DNA of 11,509 nt from Terfezia claveryi (taxonomy: Eukaryota > Ascomycota > Pezizomycetes > Pezizales > Pezizaceae). Shown here piece after piece: positions 1-7,664 of the stretch. Both the position numbers and the translations under genes were made by a program. The notes below the pieces were generated by a model. The model saw only the letters and a program-made list of their open reading frames with translations, had not been told where the DNA came from and searched no databases. Location: contig WHUX01000764.1 of the NCBI GenBank assembly GCA_015179025.1, positions 1-11,509 on the forward strand. Reading direction: 5' to 3'. Each line of letters opens with the position of its first letter. Positions within the stretch are counted from its first letter, which is position 1.

Positions 1-224
1 TATACCAATCCTTACTCAAACTATAGGATTTCTCTTTCCTTCAATTTCGTTTTTCTTCATCATTAAATCAAACTTCTGAAGCATTGCTTCTCCGCTTCTC
101 CGCTTCTCCGCTTCATCGTTAATCTCTCTCTTTTAGTGTGTGCTAATCCAATTTTTTTTTTGCAATCGCAAAGCTCATAATCATTTGCGAAAAGCTAATT
201 GTTCCATTGAGTGAGCGAGATTCC
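1..224 (+). other. Pyrimidine-rich leader-like stretch
   Basis: This stretch is rich in C and T runs on the plus strand, including TCTCTTTCCTTC near 31-42 and a run of nine or so T near 150. Such tracts are common around transcription starts in filamentous fungi. It ends in an ATG at 225 followed at once by GTAACC, a possible intron donor, and that ATG opens a frame of only about 20 codons. It may be the promoter and 5' leader of the doubtful plus-strand gene starting near 317. This is an inference from composition only. Confidence 0.25.
86..109 (+). repeat. 8-bp tandem repeat, three copies
   Basis: The unit GCTTCTCC is repeated three times without mismatch, and a fourth partial unit follows at 110-114. 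It lies within the pyrimidine-rich leader-like stretch and is probably simple-sequence expansion. Confidence 0.8.
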
Positions 225-240
225 ATGGTAACCTTATTTT

Positions 241-273
241 ATTTTTTGGTTATTTTTTGGTTATTTTTTGGTT
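241..273 (+). repeat. 11-bp tandem repeat, three copies
   Basis: The unit ATTTTTTGGTT occurs three times in perfect tandem, with a further partial unit running into a T-rich tail. It would fall within the possible leader intron that starts at about 227 and could end at the CAG at 304-306. Confidence 0.8.
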
Positions 274-316
274 ATTTTTTTATTTAAATACCATATGCGA
301 TCCCAGTAGGAGGACC

Positions 317-498
317 ATGATGAGCCCACCCGGAAGCCCGGGTGGATTCAGAACAAGGCAAGTTAATCTACCATATCCGGTGCCTATATACCACAATAAC
401 AAGAACTCAGGAGCAGAAAGGCAACAGCAAAATACGTAAAAACAATATATGAAATGGGCCGAATGGCAGTGTCAAGTGTGACAAATGAACTCAAGTGA
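317..498 (+). CDS. Doubtful small two-exon gene, function unknown
   Basis: I do not recognise this protein. Two ATG codons at 317 and 320 sit in a good context (ACC before ATG) and open a frame beginning MMSPPGSPGGFRT. At 358 the sequence reads AG followed by GCAAGT, which is the usual donor of GC-AG introns. A CAG at 408-410 would close a 53-base intron, a normal size for filamentous fungi. Splicing there keeps the frame and gives a second exon reading KYVKTIYEMGRMAVSSVTNE to a TGA at 496-498, for a total of about 42 residues. A different frame beyond the stop stays open to about 609 (PDDPEEALYHGNRPTWIQSK), so the true protein could be longer if a base is wrong here. A competing minus-strand open frame covers 384-590. 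The intron and the gene are inferences with no similarity support. Confidence 0.22.
326..345. other. Perfect GC-rich hairpin at start of possible gene
   Basis: CCACCCGG, a four-base loop AAGC, and CCGGGTGG form a perfect 8-bp inverted repeat directly after the tandem ATG codons at 317 and 320. It stands out against AT-rich surroundings. In coding terms it encodes a Pro/Gly-rich stretch, so the symmetry may simply come from CCN and GGN codons. Confidence 0.6.
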
Positions 499-2230
499 GG
501 CAGCAATCCCTTGCTGTCATAACCAGCTGATGCCAGATGACCCCGAGGAGGCCCTATACCATGGTAATCGGCCGACCTGGATACAATCAAAACTTGTATC
601 AGGTGTGTAATATTACGAGGTTATGAGTGGAGGAATCTTGTTCAAATAAACAAAGGCTTGTATTGAGAACTATCGTAGCGATCGCTATAAGGCTCGAGGC
701 TATGGTGCTAGTGTTCTTTGTTCTCTTTAAAAAAAATATACATGGTGCGGTCTGGCCGCTTATATAGAACCTCCATTTCCATCACTTGCCGAACTGGGGA
801 ATGTCATGTTTACCTACCATTTTGCCATTGATATAATTCATCCCCTTTCCAAGGTTATCCATCAAGAGCTCCCAAACTTCTGGTAGCGGTATCTCCTCTA
901 ATGTTTTGATTTTTTTCATTGTACATCTTGTCGAAATACACAAAAGGCTAGGCTGTCACCATCATCTTCCTAGACAAAATAATATACCAGTTGCAAGCTT
1001 TGATCCTCGGCTGCCAAGCACCACAGTTTCCTGCGCGTTGCCCTCCTTGCGAATTTAGTGAGCGAAGGTGACCAGAAAGAATGTATTGGGACACTTGGAA
1101 TTGCCGGCTACAGTTCCAGATCTCTGCCCCAGGAGAAAATTAGCCTGCCTAAACAGCAACATAGACTGCTAAAAAGTTGGTGTCAATGAGGGCGCTGTGA
1201 TTGTGAAGAAGATTGAGGTCTTTCATATCCCTGGAGGCTTTGTGCGTAACCTGCCCTCTTGCATCGAAAGTATTTTATCAGTGTTGTTTGCCTTCATACT
1301 TCCTGGACCTTCTCAAGAGCAGGCCTGGTGTCCAGCTCGTGCTGGGGTGTGTTTCTGCCTGAGGATACTTATTCTACGCTCAGGCAGTAACTCCCGAAGG
1401 TGGAATAGACGGTCTCCTCGGCCAAGGATATAGCTATAGCTTCTGTGGTTATGCATTTGTTCAGTCTGTGGACATTGTGGGGTATATAAACTTGTCCTTA
1501 CGGAAGGAAATATGGATGGCGTGCATAAGATGTAAGTAGTCTAGTTGGCACAAGCCCCCCGCCAGACTAACAGGTAGGCCTAGCTCCGACAACCAGAACT
1601 AGGTATTGGGCTAAATTTTCCCAAACCATTTGCCAAGACTCTCGCAGCAGATCCGCCGTCACGCTAAAGCGGTAATCACAGCTTATGAGCGACTTCCCAA
1701 AGTGGCAACCACCAAACTCAAGGTTTCATAACAGCCACCGACCACGTGGGTGAGTGAGTGTATTGGAGTTTATTTATGTGAAAATATTCTACAATAATGC
1801 GTGCATATTCATCAAAAGAGCCTGACGTAAAGAGATATTGTATTCTGGCGAGCAAACTAGTGAAAAGGAATTTTAAGAATCATACAACGAAGGTAGAGAA
1901 TTAAAGGAGATAAATGTGGTCGTGAGCGATGGTGAAGAAAGAGAGCGAAAGTATTAACACAAGGAATGAGAAGAAAAGGAGAAATAGACATATCGTAACA
2001 TACCTAACAAACCATTGTATGTACAATGTTAGCCATAAATCCCAATCCAAAGAAAACCCATCAGAAATGCAAGCTCAAAGAAACCCAGATTCAAATCCAA
2101 AGCCAAAGCCAAATCCTCGATGGCCATACCATCGTAGTCTATAACCAAATTAAAATCCAAACAAAAAAACCAGTGACAGTGACGGAAGAAACCCCAGATA
2201 CTCCTCTACACTAGTAGGTATCCCAATCCT
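499..2230. other. Stretch without a supported gene
   Basis: No frame is open long enough or shows a known motif. On the minus strand, 782-1456 has a series of open pieces that could be one protein read through several single-base shifts. Examples are the frame at 919-782 containing EEIPLPEVWELLMDNLGKGM, the frame at 1162-960 broken by one TAA at 1055-1057, and the frame at 1456-1313. Other frames over the same bases are equally open, so I do not call a gene. The part from about 1930 to 2230 is A- and C-rich, with loosely repeated AAATCCAAA and CAAAGCC words. It would hold the downstream flank of the kinase gene. Confidence 0.4.
1537..1547 (+). repeat. Diverged copy of the TAGTCTGGTTG motif
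   Basis: TAGTCTAGTTG differs by one base from the motif at 4305, 6924 and, inverted, 6180 and 6231. The likeness to the 4305 copy extends rightwards: both continue GCACARG, giving about 19 matching bases with two differences. Confidence 0.45.
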
Positions 2231-3698
2231 CTAACAACCCCACCTATCATCCCCCTTGCCTTCCATGCACCACAATTCTATCCAGCTCTCCACTCTCTCC
2301 AATACTGTCTCCACGGTTGTCCTCCCTTCCTTGGTCTTTCCAAAGCATTCCGCTAGACAAGTATCCACAACCTCACCTTTCCTCACCCTTAACCCTCTCT
2401 CATCCCAACTTCGAACAAAACCCACTGGGTCACCACACTTTACCCACATCCCCTTTGTTGCATCAGTGGCAATTCGAACAGAGTAAGGATCAGACCCAAT
2501 TGCTGCAGTGAGGAGTGTGAGCGCCATAGAATATAGATCTGAGGAGAAAGTCGGTACTGGCGATGCCGCTTCCACAGGGGCAAGCCAAGCTTCCAGTAGC
2601 TCTGGTGCACAGAATGGTATAGTAAGTGCTGAGATGGCTTTTGGTTCTGCTGGCTCCACATGGCTACTTGAGAAGTCGACAATTAGTGGTTCATAGAGTT
2701 TGCTTCTCGTCATTTTCGCCCCAAATCTTCTTCTCTTCTGGCGACAGTGTATACTCTCGTAACAGCACGTTTCCCCCACTTAACATCCCCATGCACGACC
2801 CGCTTCTCCTTCAAAGCAACAAAACCCTCGCATAACTTTTTCGCTAGGAATAACCATTGACGCATTTTGACTACTGGACATCTCAGGGTCGAGAGACTGA
2901 TATTCTGCTCAGAATCAATGAATTTATGGGATGCCTTTACGAAAGATTCAAGGGTGAGAGGGTAAGCTGGCAGCAAGAGGGATGTAGTTTCCTCGTCGAA
3001 GCCGTAAAATAGAATAACTCCACGAGTAGGTTCTGGCGTAGAGAGGTAGGAAAGGATGGCGGCCTCATTGGTAAGAATTGGAATGCCCTTATTTTGTTCT
3101 GGTTTCTTAACCGCTATTATTTCTGGCTCCGTGTTTTCGGCAGATGTGCGTGTAAATAGCCCAGGAGATACGATAGACCAAGCGCCACTGCCAAAAGGGC
3201 GGGCGCCGTTTAACACTGAGAAAGAGCCTTTTGGTGCGAATGGAGTAAGGTGGGCCTGGCTACCTGTACGATCTTTACCAATGCTTAAAGTATCGCTTGA
3301 ATATGAGCTCAATCCCGAAGATATGCCACTTGAGTCAACGAAGACAAAGCCGGAGGTGCTGGTACTCATTGAACTGGCCTCAGAGCCCTTCGTAGGATTT
3401 CTTGGGAAGTCGAGAGACATGTGGTCCCGGCACTTTGGTGTTCGTGGGGGCGTCAAAGCTGACTGCTGCAGAAACTGATATTCATAATCCGTTGAACAAG
3501 AGCATATGCTACCAGATACAGTAAGACTGTCCTTTGCAGCCGGTGTTACTGGAGGCGTGTCGGAGAACATCTTGCGTGGTGTAAGGTCGGTTGTATTCAC
3601 TGTCAGTCCCTGAACATGTGGAAAGCGTTTCGAAGCTGCCGACTGTGGTGGTGGGACCGTAGGTGATGGAGTAATGCAAATTGGATAGGTGAAGCCAT
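2231..3698 (-). CDS. Protein kinase-like protein, frame broken three times
   Basis: This encodes a protein of about 480 residues with a Ser/Pro-rich N-terminus holding TP sites (TPPVTP, TPPRTP), then a kinase fold. Visible motifs, in order, are the ATP loop GSGAWSIV (about residue 170), the ATP lysine in IIAVKKP, a helix-C glutamate in NEAAIL, the catalytic loop VVHGDVKWGN, the metal-binding VDFSSS, CAPELLEAW matching the APE motif, and SSDLYSMALTLL for helix F. HRD is HGD and DFG is DFS, so activity is possible but not assured. Three single-base shifts break the frame: a missing base in the AAA at 3678-3680, an extra one in the C run 2773-2777, and an extra one in the TTT at 2699-2701. The segment between the last two, reading GNVLLREYTLSPEEKKIWGE, belongs to the catalytic loop but is out of frame with both sides. 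The ATG at 3698 was chosen because adding one base to the adjacent T run joins MASPIQF to the long frame. Substrate and family are not recognised. Confidence 0.75.
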
Positions 3699-3715
3699 GA
3701 GGTAATGCTATGATG

Positions 3716-3780
3716 CTGCTTAGACGATGGTTTTAGTCAAAGTCATATAGCTTAAATAGAGTCAGGTTCCTGAAGCTTAC
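3716..3780 (-). other. Candidate leader intron of the kinase gene
   Basis: On the minus strand GTAAGC begins at 3780, a branch-like TGACTAAAAC lies about 25 bases before the end, and CAG ends at 3716. The 65-base length is normal for filamentous fungi. The chosen ATG at 3698 lies just after it, so it would be a 5' untranslated intron. An in-frame TAA inside the segment agrees that it is not coding. Confidence 0.4.
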
Positions 3781-4304
3781 TGGGAATAAGAGTCCCCAAG
3801 TAGAATGCGAGTAGGGACGATGAGAAGGAAAACCCGCAATTCTGTAAGATCTTAAAGCCGAAGCTGAATGGACCTACTCAAGTAGTGTTGTAGTCTCGAT
3901 AGTAGTGCTGCACCGATCCGATATATTGCATTACACTCCTCCTGACCCGTGAACCCAATTGCAGTTTTGTCTCGTGGATAGAGCCTTGTCGCAAATACTT
4001 AACTGCCAGCTACTATAACTTAAAAACCCAAGTTTCTGGCAAGGCTGCTTGGTATCTTCAACACGGATGTGGGGTAGAGTGGACATATATATCTGTACAT
4101 TGCATGCCATTATATCTTATAAGCCCAATTCTAACCGTTGACAGACTACCAATTTCTCAATTTCTAGTGGCTACACTCAAGGTCACAACAACTCTTGACT
4201 CAAATTAAATGCTAATATCAGACATGCTGCAGTGCCTGCTACCACAACCCCCAACAAATAACGGCACCCTACTTAATATGCCCTTAAAGATTTCAGGCGC
4301 ACCG

Positions 4305-4315
4305 TAGTCTGGTTG
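4305..4315 (+). repeat. Copy of the TAGTCTGGTTG motif
   Basis: Exact copy of an 11-base word also present at 6924-6934 and, on the other strand, at 6180-6190 and 6231-6241. It is followed by GCACAGG, shared with the copy at 1537. Confidence 0.6.
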
Positions 4316-5590
4316 GCACAGGCGGCACCGTTTCAGTTTCGGTACTGCAATACTCCGCCCCTCCCTATCAGACAGAATTCTGTATCGGAAAGCGGCTGCC
4401 ACCTACTGGGGCCGGAGACTTGGAGCGGGAGGTCTTAAACGTCTAGCACATATTGAGAAGAGGTCGATGCCTTCTCAGATCGCAATTGTTGATATGTAGC
4501 TTTAATATTTTCACCCAGGCCAGTTGCAGCGGCATGTGTTGCTACCCTCTTACAGAATCACATACAATATTTAAACTAACATTATTGTGCCATGCATATG
4601 GGGGTGCCAACCAGAATGCAGGGAAGCCATACCCAATTGCTTGACAGTATTTTCTAGATTCCAACTGCCCAAGGGCTATTCGGCCAGTGGTTGCACGGCT
4701 CCTCGGTACTTGGTATTCTACATCCCAAACATTTACGGATCACGTGCCCCACACACATTTTTTGAGTTATCTCTGACAATTCTTAATTCCAGCTCTGCCA
4801 TTACCTGAGTTTCACTGCAAAAGATAAATATTTGTATTTTCTTGTATCCCTCCGTCATTTCGTGCTCTGGTAATGTAATACCCATTATTCCATCTACGCT
4901 TACTTTATATCAAGAAGTCTCCGTCCTTGTATATTCTGGAAAGGTCATTCTGGGCTACATACCTCGTATCATAAACACTCAATACAAGGCAGTCACTGCA
5001 TTTCGGGTAACAAATATTACAGAGAAGGCTAAGAGAAGGCGATAAAGAAGGGGAGGCACGAGGATCCTAGCTCCGGGGATTTTTCTTTCATTCAATATAG
5101 GAGGTTTTGATGTATGCCAATGGGATATTGTGCTATCATTGATGAGGAATAATGCCAACACGCATTACTAAAACTGTAGATGAATGGTAACCAATTGAGA
5201 TATGGCATACTAGGGGTACATTCTATGGATCAGATATTGAAAGTCTCCTCTTACAATTCTGGAAACGGTACTTATCACAATTGTTGTTAGTAAATTCTAC
5301 TCCAATACGAGATGTCAATCCTAACTTGAGGCAATAGAGCACCATCTATAGTACTTCATTCCCACATGAGCCCTCCATTATAGCCAATTAACCCGGCTCG
5401 GCACTGCATGGAAGGGGACAGGGAAGTCCGACCGAAGGTGCAGAAATATTTCGACCGTTTAGTTAAGCTATGTACAGTACAGTCCCTGCATGAAGTTACT
5501 TTTTGTTCCCTCCAACTTAAACATGTCACGCTGGCAGTTTACCTGCAAGGTTTGTTTTCTCGGGGGGTCGAGAGGTCATTCGGGGTTTCA

Positions 5591-5854
5591 TCAGAAAAGC
5601 AATGCAAGCACAACACCAGGCAAAAATACAGAGCCATGCGATTGTAGGAAAAGCTTTGATCCAGTCTTCCAGTCTCTACAAACTCTTTTTGGTTCCGGAA
5701 ATATCCGTCGTTCCTCTTCCTGAGGAACTTGAACATAAGCATACTCTTCCCAACCCGATCGTTTAAGCTCTCTTAGCCCCCTGTGCAATGTGTTCCTCAG
5801 GCTGATGCGGCATTTCTGATCAATCAGAGAGACCCTTCGATTTCGGGCTATCTT
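5591..5854 (-). other. 87-codon open frame without ATG, possible exon
   Basis: Reading the minus strand from just after a TAA at 5855-5857, the frame stays open for 87 codons to a stop at 5591-5593. It contains RELKRSGWEEYAYVQVPQEE followed by RRIFPEPKRV, which looks like a soluble protein. There is no ATG, so it could only be an internal exon or a fragment. A shifted frame near the end reads as a hydrophobic segment (AWLCIFAWCCACIAFL). I recognise no family, and chance is a real alternative. Confidence 0.15.
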
Positions 5855-6179
5855 TTATCTTCCCCCCCCCCCTCTTCCCCGCTTCGTGACAAATATTCCC
5901 GGTCAATTAATATATAATCCGGCACTTACAGAGTGCATATTCATTTTTATAAGCATCTACATTATCTACTGGCCTGCATGAATTGAGTGCAACTTAAGAA
6001 TCCTTCTCGAATGTTAATGAGACTCATAGATAACGTCAATTGGGCGATATCACAGTCGATATCAGCGGCTATTGTGGTACGGACTGACTAGGCTCGATGG
6101 TTACTCCATAATCAACATACGTCAGTTTTTAAGTTCCGTCTGTATGTGGGCTGCAGTGAATGAGGCGGGGTGTTGATAC

Positions 6180-6250
6180 CAACCAGACTACAGCGAATGA
6201 AAGCCCAGATGAACTTTGTGGGGGGTAGTGCAACCAGACTAAGATGAACT
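6180..6250 (+). repeat. Imperfect direct duplication
   Basis: CAACCAGACTA followed by AGATGAACT occurs twice, at 6180-6217 and 6231-6250. In the first copy the two words are separated by 18 extra bases, while in the second they are fused. This is a local duplication in which one copy has lost or gained a short insert. Confidence 0.55.
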
Positions 6251-6698
6251 ATAATCGGCATATATGGCTTTGGCTACCTCACCTAGACGATTATCTATCC
6301 TCAATCGCGAACATCCATCGGCCCCTCCCGTCATCCGGCGGTAACCATCCTATCCTTCAAATATCTATATAATCAAATTATATTGATTTTATTTAGATTT
6401 AAAATATGTGGGAGTGCTTCATCCCAATGCTGATTTTCCATGCATGGCTCCATCGACGTAAATATACTGTATAATTCAGGCCGCCCCATCTGCCTCCGAA
6501 AATCTGCTCTTGTGATCCTCATTCGATGCCTGATTTTCACCGAAAATGAACTCAACCACTCATTCAATCCACGTGGATAGCTAGATAGGATGAGATGAGT
6601 TGCATAAAGTAGCGCAATAGCTTGCATCTTGTACATGTGGGGAAGTCAGCGTCTCAGTTTAAGATTATTGGTGCGTGAGCGGACTATGGAATGAATAA

Positions 6699-6803
6699 GT
6701 ATATAACACCAAGTTAATAGTATATAACACCAAGTTAATAGTATATAACACCAAGTTAATAGTATATAACACCAAGTTAATAGTATATAACACCAAGTTA
6801 ATA
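6699..6803 (+). repeat. 21-bp minisatellite, five perfect copies
   Basis: The unit starts GTATATAACACC and ends AAGTTAATA. Units start at 6699, 6720, 6741, 6762 and 6783, with no mismatch among them. Because the unit is a multiple of three, it gives a repeated heptapeptide-like reading on the minus strand (LLTWCYI), but no gene evidence surrounds it. Perfect identity suggests recent expansion, and copy number may vary between strains. Confidence 0.95.
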
Positions 6804-6934
6804 AATATGAAGTGCGTACACGCATTCTTTCTGCTGCTGCTGATCTGCTTACCTTGACAATCATTGAGTCGAAGCAAAGCACTCTGAGCGAGAAGGAGGC
6901 GAGTTTCATATGTCGTGAAGCTGTAGTCTGGTTG

Positions 6935-7664
6935 TGTGAAGCTGAGCCATATAATCTAATATTGCGCTCTTTCGGCGTGCTTAGGTTGGTGTGGTGTCAG
7001 GAAAATTGATGAGCATGTAGTAGCTCTCAACGGAAAACCTACAATTTACTTTCGACTAGAAACGATGACTTTTGTTCCTTGCATATGGGGAAGTGTTGTT
7101 TTAATCTGGTATTTATGTATATGAATCTCAATGCTGTCTTACTTTCTAGTGATTCGGATTGATTATCTCCCTCTATGAATTCTATCTTTCATTCAGAAAA
7201 TGATCATATAGCCTGAGACTACTAGTAAGGAAAAAGAAAAAGTACGAAATCAACCGGAGGTAGAAACAAATTCCCAACCATTACCGTACGCCAATACACA
7301 AAAAAACCATCATAAGCAAATCAAAGAAATATTCAAGATTGATAGCACTAGAAATTACTTAGCCAAAACACAAAAACATTCCACGGAACGTTCAGTCATG
7401 GTCATGGAACAAAAAAAAACCCATGTTTCAAAGAAAAGAAAGACAGGTGAAATACCCCCACCTCCTGCCGCAGAAGACACCCATCGCCAAATAACAGAAA
7501 AGAGTAAAATAAGACCTAAATGAGTAATTCTTGTACCACAAATAGACGGCCAGCTCAACACCAGACAAGCGGCCAAAAAAAAAAAAATCAAACAGGAAGC
7601 AGGAATCAAAATTTTCAAACGCCACCTACCTTTTCATCCACAACTCCTCTCAATACTACCCCAG
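6935..7664. other. 3' flank of the Fhl1-like gene, no gene seen
   Basis: This is AT-rich sequence with a 13-base A run at 7575-7587. Minus-strand open frames at 7355-7625 are T-rich readings of this flank, with no motif. The transcript end of the Fhl1-like gene should lie here, but I cannot point to a clear polyadenylation signal. Confidence 0.4.

Larger units (their letters stand above)
3781..6179. other. Long stretch without a supported gene
   Basis: Open frames here are short, overlap on both strands, and show no motif I recognise. The more protein-like ones are minus-strand 4402-4205 (with CRLCQPDYGAPEIFKG), plus-strand 5408-5647, and minus-strand 5854-5591. An 11-base C run lies at 5862-5872. 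The first few hundred bases would include the promoter of the kinase gene. Because the neighbouring genes are riddled with single-base shifts, a gene with weak similarity could be hidden here. Confidence 0.45.
6180..6934. repeat. 14-bp inverted repeat bounding 755 bp
   Basis: CAACCAGACTACAG at 6180-6193 is the exact reverse complement of CTGTAGTCTGGTTG at 6921-6934. Likeness stops sharply inside the 14 bases. I see no convincing direct duplication of target bases outside the ends, and there is no transposase frame inside. It could be a small non-autonomous element or just two members of the dispersed motif in opposite orientation. The 21-bp minisatellite lies inside it. Confidence 0.35.

Noticed and set aside
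384..590. Minus-strand open frame of 68 codons with a hydrophobic end
   Set aside because: It has no ATG start, shows no recognised motif, and overlaps the equally weak plus-strand candidate at 317-498, so neither strand can be preferred.
1197..1433. Plus-strand open frame of 78 codons
   Set aside because: It starts with a non-ATG codon, and its composition (Cys/Arg/Ser-rich ends) looks like a chance frame. The opposite strand has competing open pieces.
1530..1620. Possible tRNA or tRNA-derived element, because TAGTCTAGTTGGC resembles a polymerase III A box
   Set aside because: There is no B-box-like GTTCRA sequence at the right distance, and no cloverleaf can be drawn.
3056..3478. Plus-strand frame of 140 codons
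   Set aside because: It is antisense to the well-supported kinase N-terminal region and has no motif of its own.
5408..5647. Plus-strand frame of 79 codons starting with ATG
   Set aside because: No family is recognised and it overlaps a longer minus-strand open frame; it is kept only as a place to look after polishing.
6646..6909. Minus-strand frame with repeated LLTWCYI
   Set aside because: The repeat peptide simply reflects the 21-bp minisatellite, whose unit is a multiple of three; nothing around it looks coding.
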